Positions 8,364-16,200 of a stretch of 61,297 nt of DNA are shown piece by piece (the first letter of the stretch is position 1; each line of letters starts with the position of its first letter). The DNA lies in assembly GCA_002422345.1 (NCBI GenBank), contig DIUL01000055.1, forward strand, positions 1 to 61,297. Direction: 5' to 3'. Both the position numbers and the translations under genes were made by a program. Source of the stretch: Acetobacteraceae bacterium UBA6159. Its GTDB lineage: Bacteria; Pseudomonadota; Alphaproteobacteria; Acetobacterales; Acetobacteraceae. The notes under the pieces were generated by a model, which was not told the DNA's origin, did no database searches, and saw nothing but the letters and a program-made list of their open reading frames with translations.

Positions 8364-10385
8364 CTACTGCAAAGCGGCCACGGGTTCCGTGAAGGCACGC
8401 GACACGGGTGGCGCCGCCGAGGTGCCAGAGGCGAGTCCAGGCACATCCAGGATGAGAGCGACCTGTCCATTGCCCAGAATAGTTGCCCCACCGATACCAT
8501 CGATGTGGCCGTAGTTTGCCTCCAGGCTTTTCACCACCACCTGCTGCTGTCCGGCCAAGTCGTCGACAACAAGACCGAGGCGACCGGAATGATCGGTCTC
8601 GACGATCACGACGATCGCGCGGGATGGATCGGTGACGGCGCCTGCGATCCCCAGCCGCTGATGGAGCGGCAGCAACGGCACGTAGCCGCCGCGGATGGCA
8701 AGCACCGAGCCTCTGCCAGGCACGACATGGATGTCGGCGGCCGGAGGCCGGAGGCTTTCCACGATCGCGCTGATCGGAAGAATGAACGCCTCGGCTCCAA
8801 CGGACACAACAAGGCCATCCAGTACGGCGAGCGTCAGCGGAAGCGACAGCAGGAAGCGAGAGCCGGAACCAAAGCGCGATTCAAGCGTAATGCGCCCGCC
8901 AAGAGACTGGATGTTGCGGCGGACGACATCCATCCCGACACCGCGTCCGGACACCGCCGAGACTGTCTCCGCCGTCGAGAAGCTGGGCAGGAAGATCAGT
9001 TCGTCGGTTTCCGCATCCGTGAGTACCGCGTCCGGCGCGATCAGGCCACGTTCCCGTGCTCGTGTCAGAACCTTGGTCCGGTCGATGCCACGGCCATCGT
9101 CGCTGATCTCGATGACGATGCGGCTGCTGCGTTGTTCCGCGGACAGATGGATCGTGCCCTGGCGCGGCTTGCCGGCGGCCTCGCGTATATCGGGTGGCTC
9201 GATCCCGTGATCGAGCGCGTTGCGCAACAAATGGGTCAGCGGATCGGCGAGTTGTTCAACCACCGTCTTGTCGATCTCGGTTGCTTCACCGGTGATGACA
9301 AGCCGAGCCTCCTTGCTCAACTGGCTGGAGAGTTCACGCACCAGGCGGGGCATGCGGGCGAAGACGGATCGAACCGGCTGCGTGCGAATTGCCATGACGC
9401 CTTCCTGCAACTCCCGCAGGTGCTGGCTGAGCGTTTCGAGGCCGCTGATCAATCCAGGACAGATGTCGGCTGGCAGTTGGCTGCCGATCTGAACGAGCAT
9501 AGCCTGGTTGATGACCAGTTCACCCACCAGATTGACCAACCGGTCCACCTTGCCGACATCGACACGTACGGACTGTGCCGCTGGCGCATCGGCACGAGAG
9601 GCCGCGGCGGCCTGCGGTCCGGTGTCCTGTTGAATGACACCTGTCGGCTCTGGTGCAGGCGCGTCAGGGCTCTCGATTACCGCCGGTGCGATCGGATCTA
9701 TCGACAGGTCGCAGTCGTCGACGACGAACTCGAACACTTCCTCGACCTTGGCCAACGGGGCGTCACCGTCGAGCGTAAAGGTCCAGCCGATGTAGGCATC
9801 TTCCGGCTCCATCCGGTCGAGTGGCGGCAGGCTGGCGAGATCCGCGACCGCGGCGATTCGGCCAAGGCGGCCAAGCTCGCGCACCAGCAACAGCGGCTCA
9901 TTTGCATTACGGAACAACGTGGCGTGTGGGCGGAAGCGGATCAACCAGCCCGACACCGACGTCCGTGCCTCCGGCGCGATGACGGCGGTGCCCGGTTCGG
10001 CGGTCTTGCCGGCGGCCCGCACGAAGGACTCGATCAACTCTGCCTCGATGCCATCATCGAGTGTCTCGCCAGCCCGTTCGGCTGAGAGAAGATCGGCCAG
10101 CGCATCCGTGCCACGCAACAGCAGGGTGATCAGGGTTGAATCGAAGGCAAGCACGCCGTCGCGCAGCAGATCGAGAAGGGTCTCCATGGCATGTGCAAGG
10201 CCGACGAGGCGGCTGAAACCGAAAGCACCGCCGCCACCCTTGATCGAGTGAATGGCACGGAACAGCGCATGCACCGTATCGTTGTCGGCACGATCTTCCG
10301 AGAGAGCGGCAAGCTGCGCGTACGCGCTCTCCAGAAGTTCGGCGCTTTCCTCGAAATAGGTCGCGCGGAGATGATCGAAGCTCAT
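8364..10385 (-). CDS. cheA: Chemotaxis histidine kinase CheA
   Basis: A 673-residue hybrid of the usual CheA domains. An Hpt domain has the phosphorylated His46 in AIHSIKGGGGAFGF. A middle region of about 90 residues (EDAYIGWTF to VVDDCDL) has the place and size of a P2-like domain. A dimerisation helix pair follows around LVNLVGELVINQAMLV. The ATPase domain has an N box (HLLRNALDHGIEPP), a G1 box (EISDDGRGID) and SGRGVGMDVV, and a C-terminal CheW-like regulatory domain completes the protein. It would phosphorylate CheY and CheB from the same operon. It starts 7 bp after the cheY stop, with a GAGAT ribosome-binding sequence overlapping that stop. Confidence 0.96.
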   Translation of the reverse strand: MSFDHLRATYFEESAELLESAYAQLAALSEDRADNDTVHALFRAIHSIKGGGGAFGFSRLVGLAHAMETLLDLLRDGVLAFDSTLITLLLRGTDALADLLSAERAGETLDDGIEAELIESFVRAAGKTAEPGTAVIAPEARTSVSGWLIRFRPHATLFRNANEPLLLVRELGRLGRIAAVADLASLPPLDRMEPEDAYIGWTFTLDGDAPLAKVEEVFEFVVDDCDLSIDPIAPAVIESPDAPAPEPTGVIQQDTGPQAAAASRADAPAAQSVRVDVGKVDRLVNLVGELVINQAMLVQIGSQLPADICPGLISGLETLSQHLRELQEGVMAIRTQPVRSVFARMPRLVRELSSQLSKEARLVITGEATEIDKTVVEQLADPLTHLLRNALDHGIEPPDIREAAGKPRQGTIHLSAEQRSSRIVIEISDDGRGIDRTKVLTRARERGLIAPDAVLTDAETDELIFLPSFSTAETVSAVSGRGVGMDVVRRNIQSLGGRITLESRFGSGSRFLLSLPLTLAVLDGLVVSVGAEAFILPISAIVESLRPPAADIHVVPGRGSVLAIRGGYVPLLPLHQRLGIAGAVTDPSRAIVVIVETDHSGRLGLVVDDLAGQQQVVVKSLEANYGHIDGIGGATILGNGQVALILDVPGLASGTSAAPPVSRAFTEPVAALQ

Positions 10386-10392
10386 GCTGATC

Positions 10393-10758
10393 TCAGGGTG
10401 AAACGCGCTTGACGACGTCGATCAACTTCTCGGGATCGAACGGCTTGACCAACCACCCGGTGGCGCCAGCGTTCTTGCCCTCGGCCTTCTTGCCGGCGTC
10501 GGATTCAGTGGTCAGCATCAGGATCGGCACGGAACGGAACCGAGCATCCGCGCGCAGCGTGCGAATCAGGGTCACGCCGTCCATGACGGGCATGTTCAGA
10601 TCGGTGATGATCACTTGCGCCGGCGTGGACTTCAGCAGGTCGACAGCCTTCTGGCCGTCCTCTGCCTCCCGGACCTCGTAGCCGGCTTTACGAAGGGTAA
10701 AGGCTACCATCTCGCGCATCGTGCGAGAGTCGTCGACGGTGAGAACAAGTTTTGCCAT
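10393..10758 (-). CDS. cheY: Chemotaxis response regulator CheY
   Basis: A stand-alone receiver domain of 121 residues. It has the acidic pocket Asp9/Asp10, phospho-acceptor Asp53 (TDLNMP), switch Thr84 (MLTTES) and Lys106 (VKPF). Starting at the ATG at 10758 puts residue 1 immediately before the first strand (MAKLVLTVDDS). The longer open frame upstream is the STAS gene read in another frame and is not needed. Located between the STAS gene and cheA. No cheZ phosphatase gene is visible in the operon. Confidence 0.95.
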   Translation of the reverse strand: MAKLVLTVDDSRTMREMVAFTLRKAGYEVREAEDGQKAVDLLKSTPAQVIITDLNMPVMDGVTLIRTLRADARFRSVPILMLTTESDAGKKAEGKNAGATGWLVKPFDPEKLIDVVKRVSP

Positions 10759-10765
10759 GTCCGTG

Positions 10766-11053
10766 TCAGTCCTCAAGAGGGATGGCCGCATGCAGCCCAA
10801 GATCGATGATCGCCGCCCGCAGCACCGCGGACGGGCAGAGCAGTCGAAACCGCTGATTGTTTTCCCGCGCCGTCGTGGCGGCGGCGGCCAGAACCTGCAG
10901 GCACGGCGTGGAGACATTCTCCACCGCCGAACCATCCAGGGTGATCCCGCCCTCGCCCAGTTGCGCGGTCAGGGACCGGCAGAGAGCCTCCGCCGCCGTG
11001 AGGTCGAGCGACGGTACCAGCGACACCGGGAGAGCCGTGACGTCCGCGGTCAT
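10766..11053 (-). CDS. STAS domain protein in the chemotaxis operon
   Basis: A 95-residue protein with the STAS fold pattern known from anti-sigma-factor antagonists and small chemotaxis-cluster proteins: beta strands (VSLVPSLDLTAAEAL), a central LDGSAVENVSTPCLQVL loop-helix where the regulatory Ser/Thr of SpoIIAA-like proteins sits, and a C-terminal helix. It lies 7 bp before cheY. Upstream of the ATG the same frame stays open back to the stop of the preceding gene but has no standard start codon, so 11053 is used. The role in the array is unknown; homologous genes commonly sit at this position in che operons. Confidence 0.8.
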   Translation of the reverse strand: MTADVTALPVSLVPSLDLTAAEALCRSLTAQLGEGGITLDGSAVENVSTPCLQVLAAAATTARENNQRFRLLCPSAVLRAAIIDLGLHAAIPLED

Positions 11054-11164
11054 GGCACGCCCGAGCCGGAATGGTACGGCTTCGATCCAGACGACAGTCG
11101 CGGGAACAAGCGCGTGGGCCGCAGCGCTCCCCTCGTCAGCAATGATTTGCGCATGGCAGTCCCC

Positions 11165-12247
11165 TCAGAACATGTCGATGGTGGATCGTTCGGCGTTGCC
11201 GGCCCCGCCGGCATGCGCCTCACGCTGCGACTGCATGACGTAGGTCTGTTGCATCGGCCGCAGCAGCGTCTCCTCGACCGACTCGACTGGCCCCTCGTCC
11301 CGAAGGGCGACAGCCAGGCCAGCGGCATGCGTCCCCACCTGCTCCAACCCTTCACTCACCTGCTCAAGACGCTGCCTGGCGATGTCCTGGACCTGCGTGG
11401 CGCTCATGGCGGCGAGCGTGCTGCTCGCGATGTCGCTGCCCGTACTCCGTGCCGTCGCAAGGGTCGCTCGGGCTGCCTCCGCCAATCGCGTGAAGCCGGC
11501 CTCGGCGGCGGCCGCCTGCTGTTCGGCGGTTTCAAGCAGGGCATCCTCGGCGCGCGTATCAAGGGCATCGGAAAGCCGCTGGCGCATGATCTCGCGCAGC
11601 CGTCCGATTCCGTCGCCGACGGTGATCGAGACCCGCGCGGCCTCTCCGGCCAGGGCACGCACCTCGTCGGCCACCACCGCGAACCCCTTGCCCGCCGGGC
11701 CGGCGCGCGCTGCCTCGATCGTTGCATTCAATGCCAGCAACCGGGTCTGCGCGGCGATCTTGGCGATCTCGGCGATGGCGGTGGAGAAGCCCTGGGTTTC
11801 TTCCGAGATACGGGCATAGATCGCCCGGTCGGTGGAAATCTGCTCGGTACGGCCGCGAATCTGGTCGCGCAGGTCACGCACGGCCTGGCGCATGGAGGCG
11901 ATGTCCCGCGCGCTTTCCGCCGTCGTCTCCCGCGCATGGTCTTCCGCGTTCGCAAGGTCGGCGAGCAGTACCCGCACCTGTTCGTCGAGCGCGCCCAGCC
12001 GCTTGATGCTGCCCAGCGCGGCGACCTCGGAGTCCTCGATCGCGCCCTGGACCTGACGGCGCAGGATCGTTGCGACTTCCTTGTAAAGAGTCAGTTCGTC
12101 GGCAACCTCGGCGACCGGCACGGTGGGTTCGTCCGAGACCGAAACCCGGATGACCGGTTCCGCCACGGGCTCATCCGTGGCCACGGGGTCCTGTCGACGT
12201 CCAACAATACGAGTGTATAGCCCGATCAACGCGTGAGCTCCTTGCAT
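11165..12247 (-). CDS. Short soluble methyl-accepting chemotaxis-like protein
   Basis: 360 residues from the ATG at 12247; the frame extends further upstream but without recognisable sequence. There is no transmembrane segment and no recognisable ligand-binding domain. About 90 residues of helical N-terminus (LYKEVATILRRQV) precede a receptor-type signalling coil with the tip sequence AKIAAQTRLLALNATIEAARAG and GKGFAVVADEVRALAGEA. Beyond it lies a long extra helical region, and the protein ends in an acidic/hydrophobic STIDMF peptide. It is the first gene of the che operon, 111 bp before the STAS gene. It could be a receptor using partner proteins for input or an array-modulating protein. The start codon is uncertain because the ribosome binding site is weak. 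Confidence 0.8.
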   Translation of the reverse strand: MQGAHALIGLYTRIVGRRQDPVATDEPVAEPVIRVSVSDEPTVPVAEVADELTLYKEVATILRRQVQGAIEDSEVAALGSIKRLGALDEQVRVLLADLANAEDHARETTAESARDIASMRQAVRDLRDQIRGRTEQISTDRAIYARISEETQGFSTAIAEIAKIAAQTRLLALNATIEAARAGPAGKGFAVVADEVRALAGEAARVSITVGDGIGRLREIMRQRLSDALDTRAEDALLETAEQQAAAAEAGFTRLAEAARATLATARSTGSDIASSTLAAMSATQVQDIARQRLEQVSEGLEQVGTHAAGLAVALRDEGPVESVEETLLRPMQQTYVMQSQREAHAGGAGNAERSTIDMF

Positions 12248-13112
12248 GGCGTTGCGCCCCGGATCATCCCGACTGACAACAATTGCGTCAGCGAGTCGCC
12301 GAGGTTTCTTCGCGGAGAGGGTCGAGTAAGGACGTGCATGAATGCTCTGAGGCGCTGCCGGTTTGTCTGGATCACGTGCTTGTACGAGTGACTGTCGCGG
12401 GCACTGCCGCGCAACAGTCAGGGGCGGTGCGTTGAGCCACCCATCATCGGGTCGTGGCTCACCGACGCGGTTCGTTTTGTATGCATTGCACGTAGTACCA
12501 TTGCGACCGTGGATCCTCTTGCGCTCGAGACACTTCAAAGAGGTGCCTCGGTCTTCATCCGATCCCTATAGACCGCGGGGGCCAGCCAAAGGCGTCACTT
12601 TTTGTGCGAAATTGTTGTCCGCGCGGTGTACCGTGGTTTCATTCCAGGAGGAGAAGAGACCTCCCTTGGCACGACCATGCAGATCGTCCGGCAAGCGGTT
12701 CGCCTGTTGGCCACCGGGATGACACGGGGTCATCATGCGGTCGCGGAAGCTCGACCGGAGAGACCCTGGCGGCCGGTTCGCGGCCTGGGCAATGCTCCGG
12801 GACGGGCCTTTGGTGGACACGGCCGAGCGCGCGACGGACCCGGGTGGCGGGTGCATCGATGCGGTCGTTGAGGCCGTGGCCTGGCTCCGATCCGGCGAGC
12901 ATGGTGTACGTCCTGTGTGGTGGGGTGCATCTTGAAGGGGATTGGTTAACGAAGGGTAACACGGCGCCCTTTCCGCACCGGATAGGGGTCCTTTGTTCCA
13001 AGCAAATCCGCCTCAATTCGTGCCGTCGCCGGGTTGTATCTTTTTCGATCCAATTCACGCTAGATTCAGCGAATCCGCTCTTGCGCGGTTAAATCATGCC
13101 CGAATATCATGT
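12248..13112. other. Long intergenic region with no convincing gene
   Basis: About 0.87 kb between the diverging che operon and the Hint-protein gene. Several frames are open for 60-160 codons on both strands, but none has a recognisable domain, hydrophobic pattern or good ribosome binding site, and they mutually overlap, as expected in GC-rich noncoding DNA. It must contain the che promoter, which I could not place. An AT-richer patch at about 13030-13110 leads into the promoter of the downstream gene. Confidence 0.5.
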
Positions 13113-13140
13113 TTGACTTGCGGGTGTGCGGGCGGAGAAT
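13113..13140 (+). promoter_or_regulatory. Putative sigma-70-type promoter of the Hint-domain surface protein gene
   Basis: TTGACT at 13113-13118 (5 of 6 to the -35 consensus), a 16-bp spacer and GAGAAT at 13135-13140 (4 of 6 to the -10 consensus). The predicted transcript would begin around 13147, leaving a leader of about 60 nt before the ATG at 13206. Confidence 0.4.
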
Positions 13141-13183
13141 TCAGGCGTGAATACAAGTGCGTACGGTAATCAGACGCATCCCG

Positions 13184-13200
13184 CCCCGGCTGCGGGGGAG
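13184..13200 (+). promoter_or_regulatory. Short GC hairpin overlapping the ribosome binding site
   Basis: CCCCG (13184-13188), loop GCTG, CGGGG (13193-13197). The 3' arm is part of the purine-rich GGGGGAG ribosome binding site of the gene starting at 13206, so folding would mask initiation. The stem is only 5 bp but all G:C. Its regulatory effect is inference. Confidence 0.3.
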
Positions 13201-13205
13201 CTGTC

Positions 13206-16200
13206 ATGACCACGACCACCATCACGGGCTCCCAGGGCGCCTATACCTTCGCGGGTGCCGGGAACACCCTGGTCAACCAGGGGACGATTACCGGGCCCAT
13301 CGGTGTGAGAGCCGACTTCCTCGACAACATGGTTGTGAACAGCGGCACGATCACCAGCAACACGTCGTCCGGCCTGGGTATCCTGGTGACCTCGCGAGGC
13401 ACGGTCACGAACCAGGCCTCGGGCGTGATCAGCGGCTTCTACGGCATCGGCATGGCCGGCACGGCGGGTGTCGTCGTCAACGCGGGCACCATCACCGGGG
13501 GGACCTCGACCGCCAGCCGGGGCATTTTCCTGGCCGAGGGTGGTTCCATCACCAACCTCGCCGGCGGCACGATCTCGGGCGGCACTGGCGTCGTCTCCAA
13601 CCGCGCCGTGACGCTGGTCAATGCCGGGTTCATCGGCGGTTCCAGCCAGACGGCGGTATCCCTCGCCGCCGGGTTCAACCACCGCGTGACCTTGCTGGCC
13701 GGTGGTTCCTTTGGTGGCACGGTGAACGGCGGCAACACGATCGGGGCGTCGCGGACCAGCACGCTGGCACTCGGGGCCGGCACCGCCTTCGGTCAACTGA
13801 CGCTGGGGTTGGGCACCTACATCCTGAACTTCGGCCAGATCTCGATCGAGTCGGGGGCGTCATGGGCGCTGGTCGGGAATCACTCGATCGCCAACGGCGT
13901 GACGCTGACGAACAATGGCACGGCGTTCTTCGCCGGGGGCACCCTGACCAATGCCGGGCTGATCCAGGGGGGCCTGTCACCCGGCGGTGGCGGGACGCTG
14001 GTCAATGCGACCACCGGCACTGTCAGCGGCACGATCGCGATCCACGGCAACTTCGCGGCGCCGGTCGTCGTGAACAGCGGCCTGATCAGCGGTGGCACCA
14101 GCGTCGACGGCGCGGGTGTGCGGCTGTTCCAGGGCGGCACGATCACCAATCAGTCCGGTGGCCTGATCACGGGCCATGCCGGAATCAATGGGTGGTCGCC
14201 AGTCACCATCGTCAACGCCGGCCGCATCAGCGGCGACACCGTGGTGGGACGGGGCGTGGAATTGCTGGTCGGTGGTGTCATCACCAACCAGTCCGGCGGT
14301 ACCATCAGCGGCGCCACCGGCATGACGGCCTCCGGCGCCACCGTCGTCAATGCCAGCGGTGGCACGATCACGGGCGCGACCGGCCTCCACACCAAAGGCA
14401 GCGCGTCCGGCATCACCAACGCCGGCCTGATCACCGGCACCGTGGGCCCTGGAATCGTTCTGACCGCCAACGACACGGTCACCAACCAGTCCAGCGGCCT
14501 GATCACAGGCTATTTCGGCGTACGCGGTGAGGCCAGCGCCACGGTCACCAATACGGGCACGATCACCGGGAATGGGATCAACGGCGCCGGCATCGTGCTG
14601 TTCGTCGGAGGAGCGGTCACCAACCAATCAGGAGGCACGGTCAGCGGTCGCACCGGCGTACGAGGGGCCGGCGTCGCGGTCGTGAACGCCGGCCGGATCG
14701 AGGGTACGGCGGGCTTCGGCATCTCCATCAGTGGCGGCGGCACCGTCACCAACCAGAGTGGCGGGACGATCACGGGCTACGACGGTCTGACGATCCAGGA
14801 CGCCACGGCGACTGTCGTGAATTCAGGCCGGATCATCGGGCAGGGAACCGCCAACGGGCGCGGCGCGATGCTGGCCGCCGGTGGCACGCTCAGCAACGCG
14901 TCGACCGGCCTGATCTCGGCCGCCGTCGCCATCGACATTCTGAATGCTGGCGTCACGATCGAGAACGCCGGGACGGTCCTGGCCATCATGGCGGGCGTCA
15001 ATCCTGGCATTACCATGCGGCAGGGCGGGGTCGTCACCAACCAAAGCTCCGGCCGGATCCAGGGGGTGCGGGGGATCGCCATCGCCGGAGGCGCTGGTAC
15101 TGTCAGCAATAGTGGGACAATCCAGGGGACCAGCGCCGCCGCGATCTCGCTTGCCGCGGGGTTTGCCAACAGCGTCACCCTCTCACCCATTGGCACCGTG
15201 ACCGGCACGATCGATGGCGGCAACACAATCGGCGCGAGCGCGGTCAGCACACTGGTGCTGGCCTCCGCCGTCAGCGCGGGCACCCTGTCCGGTCTCGGTG
15301 GCTCGGTCGTGAACTTCGGCCGGATCGCGATCAATACGAACGCCAACTGGGTCCTGGGCGGGACCAACACGCTGGCCAACGGCGTGTCGCTGACGAATGG
15401 CGGGACGCTTTCCGCCACTGGATCGTTGTTCAATGAGATAACCCTGCCCTTTGGGCTGACGTTCAGCGGCGCGGGCTATGCCCATAACCGCGCCACCGGC
15501 ACCATCCAGGCCACGACCGCGCTGCGAGCCAACGTCGCCGGCCTGCGTGTCCGCAACAGCGGCGTCCTGGCCGGCGGCACGGCCAGCGGCGGCCGGGGCG
15601 TGGCGCTGACCCCCGGCGGCACGCTGGTGAATGACGCGGCGGGCGTCATCTCGGCGCAGAACGCCGTCTACGGCAACGCGTTGCAGACCACCATCACGAA
15701 CAGCGGCAGCCTGGTCGGCACCGGGGCATCCAGTGTCGGCGTGTTCCTGAACGGCGGCGGGGTGCTGACCAACCAGGCGACCGGCCTGATCACCGGCAAC
15801 ACCGGTGTCTCGGTCCGTGGAGCGGCCGGGACGGTCAGCAATGCCGGGACGATTGTCGGAAGCGGCGGTACGGCCGTCTCGATGATCGCAGGCTTTGCCC
15901 ATACGCTGCTGGTCGCCGGCGGCGCGAGCTTTTCGGGCCTGATCGATGGCGGGAATACGATCGGCGGCACGATCGCGAGTTCCCTGGTCCTGGTCAGCGG
16001 CGCCAGCGCGGGGACTCTGACCAGCTTCCAGAACACGTTCCTCAATTTCGGCACGGTCTCGATCGCGTCCGGGGCGGGCTGGACCCTGGCGGGCGACACG
16101 ACCCTGGCCGCCGGCGCCCGCCTGATTGCGGGCTCGGGCGCGGTGGAGACGGGCACCTTCACCAATGCCGGGTCCGTTTCGGGCGGGTTGACCATGCCGT

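Noticed and set aside
8169..10085. A 638-codon plus-strand frame opposite cheA
   Set aside because: Antisense shadow of a complete CheA with every motif in place; its translation is His/Arg/Gln-rich noise.
12604..13092. A 162-codon plus-strand frame and a 139-codon minus-strand frame in the long gap
   Set aside because: They overlap each other, lack ribosome binding sites and domains, and have the composition of noncoding GC-rich DNA.
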